Below, piece after piece: positions 27,301-40,968 of a DNA stretch of 64,000 nt (the first letter of the stretch is position 1; each line of letters begins with the position of its first letter). The stretch is from Thermomonas aquatica. GTDB taxonomy: Bacteria; Pseudomonadota; Gammaproteobacteria; Xanthomonadales; Xanthomonadaceae. The position numbers and the translations under genes were made by a program. The DNA is taken from the NCBI RefSeq assembly GCF_006337105.1, contig NZ_CP040871.1, forward strand, positions 1,674,001 through 1,738,000. Direction: 5' to 3'. Below the pieces are notes generated by a model that was not told the DNA's origin, ran no database searches, and saw only the letters and a program-made list of their open reading frames with translations.

Positions 27301-29710
27301 GCCGCGCTACCGCGACGGCTACGAGAAAGGCATCCACGACTTCGATGCGGCCAAGCTGCTGCAATTGCTGCTGTCGCTGCAGCGCGGCGCCGGCCCGCTG
27401 ATCCATCATCCGGCCTCGCGTGCGCTGGCGGTGTCGTACTGGGCTTCGCTGGAGGCGCCTGCGCGCGGCGCGTGGCTGGACCGCTTGCGCACCGCGCGGG
27501 CGATCGACGCGCTCTCGCCCGCGGGCACCGCGGTCGTCGCCGCGACCGCCGAATTGACCGCGGCCATCGATGCCCATCTGCGCGACACCGCCTTGCCGCT
27601 GGCCGCGGCGCGCCCGGCCACCGCCGCCGCCTTCCTGGTCGACTGTGCGCAGGGCGCGGCCATGCCGTTGCGCTTCACCGCCTATGCGCAGGCACTGGTC
27701 GAGGCGCTGGCGGCGAAACTCGCCGGCGACAGCGGCCGCGTGCTGCAAGCGGCGATGGCGCATTTGCAGGATCGGCCCGGCGCCGCATGGGCCTTGGCGC
27801 AACAGGCGTTCGCCGCGCTCGCCGCGCAAGCGGAACTGGCCGGCAACGCCGGCTACATCGACGAAGCGGTCGCGTTGTACCTGCACGGCAGGCAGCTCGA
27901 CCACGCGATCGAACGCGTCACCCTGCAGGGCAGCGTCGATGGCCTGCTCGGCACCCATCCGCGCATCGAAAACGGGCGCATGGCGCTGTCGATCGAGGAC
28001 TTCCTCGCCCGCCTGGAAGAACACCAACGCGCATTCGTGCCGGCGTGGCAGCGTTTCCAGAAACTGCGCGGCGAAGTCGTGCAGCGCGAACGCGAGGCGA
28101 TGCGCCTGTCCGAGTTCAAGGCGCGGCCGCTGACCAGCTTCGTGCGCAACAAGCTGATCAACGACGTCTACCTGCCGGTGATCGGCGACAACCTCGCCAA
28201 GCAGATGGGCACCGTCGGCGAGGACAAGCGCAGCGACCTGATGGGCCTGCTGATGATGATTTCGCCACCGGGCTACGGCAAGACCACGCTGATGGAATAC
28301 GTGGCGCACCGCCTGGGCCTGGTGTTCATGAAGGTCAACGGCCCCGCGCTCGGCCACGACGTGCGTTCGCTGGATCCGGCGCAGGCGCCGGACGCGACCT
28401 CGCGGCAGGAACTGGAGAAGCTCAACCTCGGCCTGGAGATGGGCAGCAACGTGATGCTGTACGTCGACGACATCCAGCACACCCATCCCGAATTCCTGCA
28501 GAAGTTCATCTCGCTGTGCGACGGCACCCGCCGCATCGAGGGCGTCTGGCGCGGCAAGACCAAGACCTACGACATGCGCGGCCGGAAGTTCGCGGTGGTG
28601 ATGGCCGGCAACCCGTACACCGAGTCCGGCGAGGTGTTCAAGATCCCGGACATGCTGGCCAACCGCGCCGACATCTACAACCTGGGCGACGTGCTCGGCG
28701 GCATGGAGGACGCGTTCCTGCTCAGCTACATCGAGAACAGCCTGACCTCCAACCCGGTGCTGGCGCCGATGGCCACCCGCGACATGGCCGACCTCTACCT
28801 GCTGGTCGAGAAGGCGCGCGGCAAGGACGTCTCCACCAATGCGCTGAAGCACGGCTACAGCGGCGCCGAGGTCAACGAGATCGTGGCGGTGCTGCAACGC
28901 CTCATGCAGGTGCGCGATGTGGTGTATCGCATCAACCAGCAGTACATCGCCAGCGCCGCGCAGGCGGACAAGTACCGGGTGGAACCGCCGTTCAAGCTGC
29001 AGGGCAGCTACCGCAACATGAACAAGCTGGCCGAGAAACTCTCGCCGGTGATGAACGATGCCGAAGTGCAGCAGTTGATCGGCGACCACTACCTCGGCGA
29101 GTCGCAATTGCTCACCACCGGCGCCGAGGAGAACCTGCTCAAGCTCGCCGAGCTGCGCGGCACGATGACCCCGCCGCAGCAGGCGCGCTGGACGCAGATC
29201 AAGGCCGACTTCCTGCGCAACAAGGCGATGGGCGCGGACGATGCCGATGTCGGCGGGCGCATGGTCGCGCAACTGGCGGACATCGCCGGCAACCTCGATG
29301 CGCTGCGTGCGCCGCCGATGGAGAAACCGGAAACGGCGCCGTGGCCGGCGGTGCTGGATGCCTTGCGTTCGCTGCAAGCGAAACCGCAAGCCGCGGTTCC
29401 GCAACAGGCCGCCCCGGATATCGAAGCGCTGCTCGCGGCGATGCAGGGCCAGCAGGCGCCGGTGATCGAGATCCTGCGCGCCACCCTGGCCCGCCAGGAC
29501 ATGCTCAACAGCGCCCTGCTGGAACTGGCCGACGTGCTCGCGCGGGCGCCCACGGCGGCGGCGCCCGCCATGCCGGGCGGCGAAGGCGATGCGCAATCCC
29601 GCCGCAACCCAGCGCGCGTGCGCACGCAACGCGAGATCGCCTTCGAACGCGAACTCGAGAAGCTGCGCTTCAAGCACGAGTCGGACGCGAAGGACGACAA
29701 GACCGAATGA
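24380..29710 (+). CDS. Giant AAA+ ATPase (database name 'DNA repair ATPase')
   Basis: 1776 residues, no signal or membrane segment. The first about 520 residues are beta-rich (a repeat-like FxxA/YxxV pattern that may be a propeller). About 540-930 is helical and coiled-coil. After an Ala-rich middle the AAA+ domain lies at about 1240-1480: Walker A GYGKT at 1298-1302, Walker B-like YVDDIQ with Asp1363-Asp1364, and an AGNP sensor-1-like element near 1410 as in MoxR/McrB-type ATPases. Homologues are usually named 'DNA repair ATPase' without, to my knowledge, direct evidence. Operon context with PspA, flotillin and TelA argues for an envelope or stress role. Its stop overlaps the next start. Confidence 0.85.
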   Translation: MTNPANVAANNADTSTNDAVAQGGAYEVLRKRLAEQGVRLRGIADALNAQRLQEFGDSKMEIAGRFRIRSEQNAVGRDIVQVGDLLLFGYNVFLGLKSTTAVSDVFGLYRLVETAEGYDVTPVDPAHSFLADPAFVRDFTELYAYYKEARLLQLLVKDSKLLAAFQIGAEAKDVRVFRWNLSSTGEVGYIDARGERDISLPPPFDFEWIRAGKDMEVSGRFPHLNILDTLFVETTGGDLTIKAENNTETGVGVYSEPVEDGTQSLDDAQFYFAKVGSLVLLKVLPYRETGWRGLVFNTLTGKVTRLDAIVQACIQLPEDHGIIFPGGYYLQNGEHKAFDTAIAGMQYKRAIRSPNGEDVMYVFYERASGMAALLVYNMIQRRLLPPTLAHGYARLADGRMVLFNAENDDPTRVHHMQVWKTPFVSEEFAASRPPSTTYLGRIGNAELVRAISNLYDLARDIEREDVSASRYELLAHATRRLFDAHHWIDDEHSGGLATLLRQVAATGESVLDEFQKVLEIRRQADEALRQAQSDHRALLGRLQPEAWSQVQEYVDALNAISALRGRLLTIRDYRYIDTAAIDAMAQSLSAAHDGVGAATGAFLSSAKALAPFEQRLAALDEQAGKATTAKQLAEHIAGMQAMSADLDMLSELMASLKVDDATQRTQVVEALSGLYARLNQAKARADLRRKTLGSAESVAQFGAQFTLFAQSIASALGMANTPEKADEQLSRLMVQLEELESQFGEHEQFLGDILSKREELLEAFESHKQALLDERQRKAQSVFDAAQRILEGLGRRTERFATPDELNAFFAGDALILKLRELAERLRELKDSVKADDVEARIKSARDQAVRALRDRSELFEDGGNVIKLGPRHRFSVNTQALDLTLLPRGDHLAVHLTGTDFMEPLHEPALDELRPYWAVALESESPTLYRGEYLAGQLLQDAAAGREGLSTDALQRAALDSDALGKLVRDYAAPRYRDGYEKGIHDFDAAKLLQLLLSLQRGAGPLIHHPASRALAVSYWASLEAPARGAWLDRLRTARAIDALSPAGTAVVAATAELTAAIDAHLRDTALPLAAARPATAAAFLVDCAQGAAMPLRFTAYAQALVEALAAKLAGDSGRVLQAAMAHLQDRPGAAWALAQQAFAALAAQAELAGNAGYIDEAVALYLHGRQLDHAIERVTLQGSVDGLLGTHPRIENGRMALSIEDFLARLEEHQRAFVPAWQRFQKLRGEVVQREREAMRLSEFKARPLTSFVRNKLINDVYLPVIGDNLAKQMGTVGEDKRSDLMGLLMMISPPGYGKTTLMEYVAHRLGLVFMKVNGPALGHDVRSLDPAQAPDATSRQELEKLNLGLEMGSNVMLYVDDIQHTHPEFLQKFISLCDGTRRIEGVWRGKTKTYDMRGRKFAVVMAGNPYTESGEVFKIPDMLANRADIYNLGDVLGGMEDAFLLSYIENSLTSNPVLAPMATRDMADLYLLVEKARGKDVSTNALKHGYSGAEVNEIVAVLQRLMQVRDVVYRINQQYIASAAQADKYRVEPPFKLQGSYRNMNKLAEKLSPVMNDAEVQQLIGDHYLGESQLLTTGAEENLLKLAELRGTMTPPQQARWTQIKADFLRNKAMGADDADVGGRMVAQLADIAGNLDALRAPPMEKPETAPWPAVLDALRSLQAKPQAAVPQQAAPDIEALLAAMQGQQAPVIEILRATLARQDMLNSALLELADVLARAPTAAAPAMPGGEGDAQSRRNPARVRTQREIAFERELEKLRFKHESDAKDDKTE

Positions 29711-30420
29711 CGCGCGATGCCGTCCCGCTCGACCTCGATGCGATCGCCGGCTTCGGCGACGGCATCGTGCGCGAGGCGCGGCATGCCGATGCGATCGCCG
29801 CGCTGGATGGCAGCCCGGTGCCGGCCTTGCTGGAAGCGGTGCAAGCCGTGCAGGCGGTGCTGCTGTCGGCGAACCCGCGGGCGTTGCGCGCGCGCGTCGG
29901 CTGGCTCGGCCGCTTGCTCGGGCGCGACCTGGTGCTGGATGCCGAAGGTCGCGTCCTGCGCGAACGCCTGCGCCAGCTGGTCCACGACGCCGACGCGAAA
30001 CTGGCCGCGTTCGCGCGCTTCGACGCGGCCATCGCCAGCCACGAACAGCGCCTGCTGGCCGCGATCGACGCGCTCGCCAGCGCCATCGCCGAACTCGATG
30101 CCGCCAGCGCGGCCGCGCAACCCGCAGCGCTCGCCGATGCCATCGAACGCCGCCGCCAGCACCTGCTGGTGCTGCAGCAGGCCTGGCGCATCGGCGCCTC
30201 GCAACTGGCAATGACCCGGCTCAACCACCGCCAGCTGGCGCAGCGCATCGCGCCGATGCTGCCGCTGGTGCAGGTCCTGCTCGAACAGGAGCGCGGTCTG
30301 CAGGCATCGCGCCGCGATGCCGATGCGCTGCAATCCGCCAACCGCGCGCTGGAAGCGGCGAATGCCGCGCTGGCCGGTTACAGTCCCCCACATCCCGCAG
30401 CACCGGAGCACGCCCCATGA
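29707..30420 (+). CDS. Hypothetical coiled-coil protein of the PspA/TelA operon
   Basis: 237 residues, Ala/Leu/Arg-rich and almost entirely helical (coiled coil about residues 75-215, ending QSANRALEAANAALAG), with no signal peptide. No family recognised. It is held between the AAA+ ATPase and telA by ATGA overlaps on both sides (29707 and 30417), so its dosage is coupled to both and it may be an adaptor between them. A membrane segment is absent; location is inferred as cytosolic. Confidence 0.75.
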   Translation: MTRDAVPLDLDAIAGFGDGIVREARHADAIAALDGSPVPALLEAVQAVQAVLLSANPRALRARVGWLGRLLGRDLVLDAEGRVLRERLRQLVHDADAKLAAFARFDAAIASHEQRLLAAIDALASAIAELDAASAAAQPAALADAIERRRQHLLVLQQAWRIGASQLAMTRLNHRQLAQRIAPMLPLVQVLLEQERGLQASRRDADALQSANRALEAANAALAGYSPPHPAAPEHAP

Positions 30421-31514
30421 CTTCGCAGAACGAACCCACCCTGTTGCCGGCGGCGCTCAGCGAACAGTCGCTCGCCGACCTTGGCCTGAGCACGCAGGAC
30501 ATCGACGCGATCAACCAAGCCAGCAAGGCGCTGCAGGACATCGCCCCCGGCAACCTCAGCGGCTACGGCCGCGACGCCACCAGCAAGACCAGCGCGTTCT
30601 CGGTGCAGCTGCTGGACAAGGTGCGCAACGCCGACCTCGATACCTCCGGCGACAAGCTCGGCGAGGTGGTGCGGATCGCGCGCAGCCTCAACCTCGACAG
30701 CTTCGCCGAACGCAGCAAGCTGCCGATCCTCGGCCCGCTGATCGACAAGCTGAAGGCGACCAAGGGCGAGCTGGTGCAGAAGTACAGCTCGACCAACAAG
30801 CAGATCGACCAGCTGATGGGCGACGTGTCGAAGACCCAGCAGGTGCAGCAGCAGCGCGTGCGCGAGTACGACCAGATGCATGCGCTGGTGCTGGACGAAC
30901 GCCGCGAACTCGGCATCCACGTCGCCGCCGGCCGGGTCCGCATCGCCGAGCTGGAACAGGAGCTGGCCGCGCTGGCCGGGATGGACGACCCCGCTTCGCG
31001 CACCCGCCGCAGCGAGCTCGACACCGCGCTGCGCCTGATCGACAAGCGCGTGTCCGACCTGCAGGTGCTGCAGCACGCCGCCGAGCAGACCCTGCCGATG
31101 ATCCGCCTGATCCAGGCCAACGCGATCCAGCTGATCGAGAAGTTCGCCGCGGTGCGCGACATCACCATCCCGATGTGGCGCAACCAGTTCGCGATCCAGC
31201 TGTCGCTGGCCGACCAGCGCAACGCCGTCGACCTCGCCAACGCCATCGACGATGCCAGCAACGAGCTGATGCGCAAGAACGCCGAACTGGTGCACGGCAC
31301 CTCGGTCGGTACCGCGCGCGCCAACCAGCGCTCGGTGATCGACATCGAGACCCTGCGCACGGTCAACGAGAGCCTGATCCGCACCGTCGAGGAAGTCCGC
31401 GAGATCCACCGCGAGGGCATGGCCAAGCGCAAGCAGCTGGGCGGCGAACTGGTGCAGATGCGCGACGATCTGGCCAAGCGGCTGGCGCTGCCGACGTCCG
31501 CACCGGCCGCCTGA
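30417..31514 (+). CDS. telA: Toxic anion resistance protein TelA family
   Basis: 365 residues, alpha-helical. The TelA domain (PF05816) is visible from about residue 55: LLDKVRNADLDTSGDKLGEVVRIARSL, LPILGPLIDK, and IPMWRNQFAIQLSL near residue 255, followed by NESLIRTVEEVREIHREG. TelA proteins were named for tellurite/toxic-anion resistance, but many lie in stress or membrane gene sets with ter or Psp-like genes. Last gene of the seven-gene operon; convergent with the sulfotransferase gene 14 bases away. Confidence 0.92.
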   Translation: MTSQNEPTLLPAALSEQSLADLGLSTQDIDAINQASKALQDIAPGNLSGYGRDATSKTSAFSVQLLDKVRNADLDTSGDKLGEVVRIARSLNLDSFAERSKLPILGPLIDKLKATKGELVQKYSSTNKQIDQLMGDVSKTQQVQQQRVREYDQMHALVLDERRELGIHVAAGRVRIAELEQELAALAGMDDPASRTRRSELDTALRLIDKRVSDLQVLQHAAEQTLPMIRLIQANAIQLIEKFAAVRDITIPMWRNQFAIQLSLADQRNAVDLANAIDDASNELMRKNAELVHGTSVGTARANQRSVIDIETLRTVNESLIRTVEEVREIHREGMAKRKQLGGELVQMRDDLAKRLALPTSAPAA

Positions 31515-31527
31515 AGCGGCCCGCGAC

Positions 31528-32325
31528 TCAGGCGGCGGTTTCGCCGCTCGCGCGCAGCGCGGCCTGCAGCTCGGGGTAATTCAGCACCAGCGCGTCCGGC
31601 GGCGCGCGCACGATCCTTTCGGTCGCCACCCGCACCGGCGCCGGCGCCAGCCCGAGGAAGGCGAATACGCGGTCGCACTGCGCCTGCGGATCGGCGGCCA
31701 GCTCTTCGTAGACGACCCGCAGCGAAGGATGGCCGGCGAAGGCGGCTTCGAATTCGCGTTCCCGGCGGCGGGTTTCGGCGATGTCGCGCAGGCAGTCGTC
31801 GATGTCGACCGCGAACGGCGCGACTTCGGGCAGGATCCCGCCCGCCGGGACGTTGGTGACCCCGGTCTGCTGCAGCACCACCCGGTGCGAGAGGTAGCGG
31901 CGCAGCAGGTCCCGGCGCCGCAGGAACACGATGCGCAAGTCCCGGTCGGCCTCGACCAGGGCGCGGATGCCGCTCCACTGCGGCTGCACCAGCTCGTCGA
32001 ACTTGAGCTTGAAGCCGGCCGCGGCCGCGCCGTGCGCGTCCAGGAAGCGGCGCATGCTTTCCCCGGGATGCTCGAAGCGCGCGCGCTGCAGCGCCTCGAA
32101 CGCAGCCGCGTCGTCCTCGCATGCGCGCGCCAACGGACCGTCCAGGCCGACCATGCGATCGCCCCAGACCTCGCCGTGCACGAGCAGCGCGGGATGGCTG
32201 CGCAAGGTGCGCACCAGCATCGTGCTGCCGGTGCGCGCGGCGCAGGCGATCATGAAACGGACGGGAGGCTGCGGCATCGGCCCGGCCTGCGCGGGAACAA
32301 GGATGGCCGGCAAGGATAGGGTCAT
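31528..32325 (-). CDS. Sulfotransferase family protein
   Basis: 265 residues. The CAARTGSTMLVRTLRSHP element near residue 27 is the 5'-PAPS phosphosulfate-binding loop of the sulfotransferase/Stf0-like fold; IVFLRRRDLLRRYLSHR in the middle is the 3'-phosphate-binding type of motif. It probably transfers sulfate from PAPS to an unknown acceptor. Start MTLSLPAIL at 32325 overlaps the amidase stop (ATGA), though an internal ATG before PQPPVRFMIACAAR is possible and would remove about 16 residues. No signal peptide; likely cytosolic. Confidence 0.82.
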   Translation of the reverse strand: MTLSLPAILVPAQAGPMPQPPVRFMIACAARTGSTMLVRTLRSHPALLVHGEVWGDRMVGLDGPLARACEDDAAAFEALQRARFEHPGESMRRFLDAHGAAAAGFKLKFDELVQPQWSGIRALVEADRDLRIVFLRRRDLLRRYLSHRVVLQQTGVTNVPAGGILPEVAPFAVDIDDCLRDIAETRRREREFEAAFAGHPSLRVVYEELAADPQAQCDRVFAFLGLAPAPVRVATERIVRAPPDALVLNYPELQAALRASGETAA

Positions 32326-33080
32326 CGTGCCGGCGGCGCGATCACCATCGCCGCCAAGGCATGCAGGATGCGCAGGTCTTCGCCATCGAACGCCGCATCC
32401 GGATCCTCGCCATCGTCGCGGCCGCGGTAATGGCGATGGAAGGCGCGCACCGCGGCGGCGCGATCCTTCAGCGGATAGCCGATCGCCGCCATCGCCAGCC
32501 ACGGGTCGAAGCCCGCCGGCGGGTCGACCAGCGATTCCGGCCGCGGCCAGAGGCCGAACCCGGCATCGGCCAGGCGCTGCCAGGGGAACAGCGAACCCGG
32601 GTCGCGCTTGCGGGTCGGCGCCAGGTCGGCATGGCCGATCACCTGCGTCCTCGGGATGTGCAGCCGCGAACACAGGTCTTCCAGCAGGCGCAGCAGCGCG
32701 GCGATCTGCGCCTCCGTATAGGGCTCGCCCACGTCGTTGTCGATCTCGATGCCGATCGACGCATCGTTGACGTCGGTGATCGTGCCCCAGGAACCGCCGC
32801 CGGCATGCCAGGCGCGATCGCCATCGGCCACCAGCTGGTAGATCCGGCCGTCGTCGCCGATCAGGTAGTGCGCGCTGACCTTGCCCTTGCTGTTGGCGGT
32901 GCGCAGCGTGTGCAGGCTCTCCTGCGCGGAACCCTGCTCGGTCGCGTGGACCACGATCAGCACCGGCCGCCGCGCCTCGAAGTTCGGCGACGGCACCCAT
33001 TCGGCGAGCGGGTTGCGCTGCGGGGCGTGCGCGCAGGCGGCGAGCAGGGACAGCGACAGGACGGCGACGAAGGTGCGCAT
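32322..33080 (-). CDS. N-acetylmuramoyl-L-alanine amidase lipoprotein (AmiD-like)
   Basis: 252 residues. A lipoprotein signal (MRTFVAVLSLSLLAACA) is followed by an amidase_2 domain: VLIVVHATEQG with the first Zn ligand His, SIGIEIDN, and VIGHADLAPTRKRDPG with the second His and the Asp/Lys region. Expected to cleave the MurNAc-L-Ala bond of peptidoglycan or its turnover products in the periplasm, as AmiD does. Translationally coupled to the sulfotransferase downstream. Divergent from gltB with a 131-base spacer. Confidence 0.9.
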   Translation of the reverse strand: MRTFVAVLSLSLLAACAHAPQRNPLAEWVPSPNFEARRPVLIVVHATEQGSAQESLHTLRTANSKGKVSAHYLIGDDGRIYQLVADGDRAWHAGGGSWGTITDVNDASIGIEIDNDVGEPYTEAQIAALLRLLEDLCSRLHIPRTQVIGHADLAPTRKRDPGSLFPWQRLADAGFGLWPRPESLVDPPAGFDPWLAMAAIGYPLKDRAAAVRAFHRHYRGRDDGEDPDAAFDGEDLRILHALAAMVIAPPAR

Positions 33081-33132
33081 GGCCCGATCTTATCGCCTCC
33101 GTCGTCGACGCCCGTCGCGGCGATTGGTTTCC

Positions 33133-33161
33133 TTCGCAACTACCGACCACAACTCTAAAAT
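33133..33161 (+). promoter_or_regulatory. Candidate sigma-70 promoter for gltBD
   Basis: TTCGCA (33133-33138) and TAAAAT (33156-33161) are separated by 17 bases and lie about 50 bases before the gltB start. The stretch is clearly AT-richer than its surroundings. No NtrC-type TGCAC-N7-GTGCA site was seen nearby. Prediction by eye only. Confidence 0.5.
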
Positions 33162-33211
33162 TTTGTTCTAGGCTCGGGTCATGTTGCAGTGCAGCGAACC
33201 CGGGAACCGCC

Positions 33212-39165
<5,954 letters not shown>

Positions 39166-39211
39166 GACCGCAACAACAGGAGCGGCAGCAAAGCTGCCTG
39201 CAGCGAACTGG

Positions 39212-39823
39212 TCAGGCTCGGCGCAATCGCTCCAGTTGGGCTTCGAGGAACGCGATGCGCCGGTCCTTCTCCTGCAGCGCGGCCAATACATGGTCGGCCT
39301 CGAAACGGGGCGGGATGTGCTGCGGGCAATTCGCGTCCCAGGCATGGACGGTGAACACCAGGACCTGCTCCGGCCTGGCCTTGTAGTCCGCGGGCATCAG
39401 CTGCGCGAGCAACGCCGGCGTGGCCTCCACCATGCGCGCCTCGCCCCAGATCTTCACCCGCCGGCGCTGGCGATAGTCGATCAGGAACAGGTGCGCCTTC
39501 GGGTTGTCGATCAGGTTGCCGCTGCTGATGTACTGGCGGTTGCCGGCGAAATCGACGAAACCAAGCGTAAGTGCGTCGAGCACGCGCAGGAAGCCGGGTG
39601 GACCGCCGCGGTGCTGGATGTACGGTTGCCCTTCGGCATTGACTGTGGCCAGGAACAGGCTGCGCTGCTCGCCGATGAAGTCGCGCAGTTCGTCGGTGAT
39701 CGTGGTTTCCCAGCCGCCCCGCGCCTCCATGTTGCGGTAGGCGCGGCGCGAACCCTTGCGCGTTTGCAGGGATTTCACCGTTGGCGTGAAGGCGATGTCG
39801 CTGCTGTAGCGCGTGGTGTCCAT
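39212..39823 (-). CDS. Pyridoxamine 5'-phosphate oxidase-family flavoprotein
   Basis: 203 residues, cytosolic. The fold is that of the PNPOx-like split barrel: ELRDFIGEQRSLFLATVNAEGQPYIQHRGGPPGFLRVLD is the typical FMN-binding core. The C-terminal tail is a helix (LAALQEKDRRIAFLEAQLERL). Substrate is unknown, and it is not the PdxH biosynthetic enzyme. It is the last of three minus-strand genes divergent from a LysR regulator, together likely a small regulated detoxification or redox group. Convergent with gltD. Confidence 0.85.
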   Translation of the reverse strand: MDTTRYSSDIAFTPTVKSLQTRKGSRRAYRNMEARGGWETTITDELRDFIGEQRSLFLATVNAEGQPYIQHRGGPPGFLRVLDALTLGFVDFAGNRQYISSGNLIDNPKAHLFLIDYRQRRRVKIWGEARMVEATPALLAQLMPADYKARPEQVLVFTVHAWDANCPQHIPPRFEADHVLAALQEKDRRIAFLEAQLERLRRA

Positions 39824-39830
39824 GCGTGCC

Positions 39831-40295
39831 TCAAAGTCCGAGTTCCGACAGCGAAGCCGCCGTCGCCGGTCGCGGGCCCAGTGGCCAGTGGAACAGCCGC
39901 TCGTCCTCGCGGATCGACAGGTCGTTGATGCTGGCGATACGGGTGCGCATCAGGCCATGCGCGTCGAATTCCCAGTTCTCGTTGCCGTAGCTGCGCGTCC
40001 ACGCGCCTCGTGCGTCCCGCCACTCGTAGGCGAAACGCACGGCAATGCGATTCTCCTGGAAGACCCACAGCTCCTTGGTGAGGCGGTATTCGCGCTCGCG
40101 CTGCCACTTGCGTTCCAGGAAGGCCGCGATGGCGTCGCGTCCTTGCAGGAACTCGCTGCGATTGCGCCAGCGGCTGTCCGCCGTGTAGGCCTGCGCGACC
40201 CGGGCCGGGTCGCGCGAGTTCCAGGCGTCCTCCGCCAGGCGCACCTTGCGCACGGCCGATTCCAGCGTGAACGGCGGCAGCGGTGGACGCTCCAT
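39831..40295 (-). CDS. Nuclear transport factor 2-like protein (DUF1348 family)
   Basis: 154 residues, cytosolic. The NTF2-like core is visible in [45 protein letters not shown] and [11 protein letters not shown], characteristic of DUF1348. Function unknown; the cone-shaped fold usually binds or converts small ligands. Start at MERPPLPPF (40295) sits four bases past the stop of the carboxymuconolactone-decarboxylase gene, and the PNPOx gene starts seven bases after its stop, so the three form one unit. Confidence 0.85.
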   Translation of the reverse strand: MERPPLPPFTLESAVRKVRLAEDAWNSRDPARVAQAYTADSRWRNRSEFLQGRDAIAAFLERKWQREREYRLTKELWVFQENRIAVRFAYEWRDARGAWTRSYGNENWEFDAHGLMRTRIASINDLSIREDERLFHWPLGPRPATAASLSELGL

Positions 40296-40299
40296 GGCC

Positions 40300-40851
40300 T
40301 CAGGCGGCCTCGCGCAAGGCGACCACCGGGAAATCGATCTCGGTCTTGGCCACTTCGTTGATGTAGTTGGTCCAGGTGTTGAGCGCCACGTGCTGCACGA
40401 TCTCGATGACCTGCGCATCGCTGTAACCGGCCGCCTTCACCGCCAGCACGTCGTCGGCGCCGACCTTGCCGCGGGCCTGCGTGACCTTGGCGGCGAACTG
40501 CACGGCGGCGGCGGCCTTCGGGTCGTTGGAGGTACCGCTGCGGTTGGCGGCGATCTCGGCGTCGTCGAGCTTGGCCAGGTGCTTGCCCAGGTAGGCATGC
40601 GCCGACAGGCAGTAGCCGCAGCCGTTGATCTCGGCCACCGCCAGTGCGATGCGCTCGCGGGTCGGCGCCGGCAGCGTGCCCTTGCCCAGCGCGCCGGACA
40701 TGCCGAGGTAACCCTCGAGCGCGGCCGGGCTGTTGGCGACCAAGCGGAACAGGTTGGGGACGGAACCGATCTGCTGCTGGACGGCCAGCAGCAGCGGCTG
40801 GGCGGCGGCGGGGGCGGAATCGATGCTGGCGGGGATGGCGATGCGGGACAT
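40300..40851 (-). CDS. Carboxymuconolactone decarboxylase / AhpD-like protein
   Basis: 183 residues, cytosolic, all-helical. The CMD/AhpD signature is in [25 protein letters not shown], with the CxxC redox pair (Cys-Gly-Tyr-Cys) and following His, which points to peroxidase/oxidoreductase chemistry (AhpD type) rather than ring-cleavage. First gene of the three-gene unit divergent from the LysR-type regulator at 40969, and probably controlled by it. Start MSRIAIPAS at 40851 is preferred over 40935, which would cross the operator repeats. Confidence 0.9.
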   Translation of the reverse strand: MSRIAIPASIDSAPAAAQPLLLAVQQQIGSVPNLFRLVANSPAALEGYLGMSGALGKGTLPAPTRERIALAVAEINGCGYCLSAHAYLGKHLAKLDDAEIAANRSGTSNDPKAAAAVQFAAKVTQARGKVGADDVLAVKAAGYSDAQVIEIVQHVALNTWTNYINEVAKTEIDFPVVALREAA

Positions 40852-40938
40852 GTTTGTTTCTCCAGGGTGGCGGTGATGGGCGGGTGCCCGGTGGAGAAAG
40901 CGTAGATAGTTCCGCCATCTGCAACTAGACTGCAAAAT

Positions 40939-40965
40939 ATGGAATCACCCTTCCATGAAATGGAA
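40939..40965. promoter_or_regulatory. Triple TTCCAT/ATGGAA operator for the LysR regulator
   Basis: ATGGAA (40939-40944), TTCCAT (40951-40956) and ATGGAA (40960-40965) give two overlapping inverted repeats with 6- and 3-base spacers. The array lies directly before the LysR start and upstream of the divergent CMD gene, the expected place of a LysR operator. Confidence 0.65.
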
Positions 40966-40968
40966 TAA

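Noticed and set aside
33081..33211. NtrC site for gltBD
   Set aside because: No TGCAC-N7-GTGCA or close variant in the divergent spacer; only a sigma-70-like promoter is proposed.
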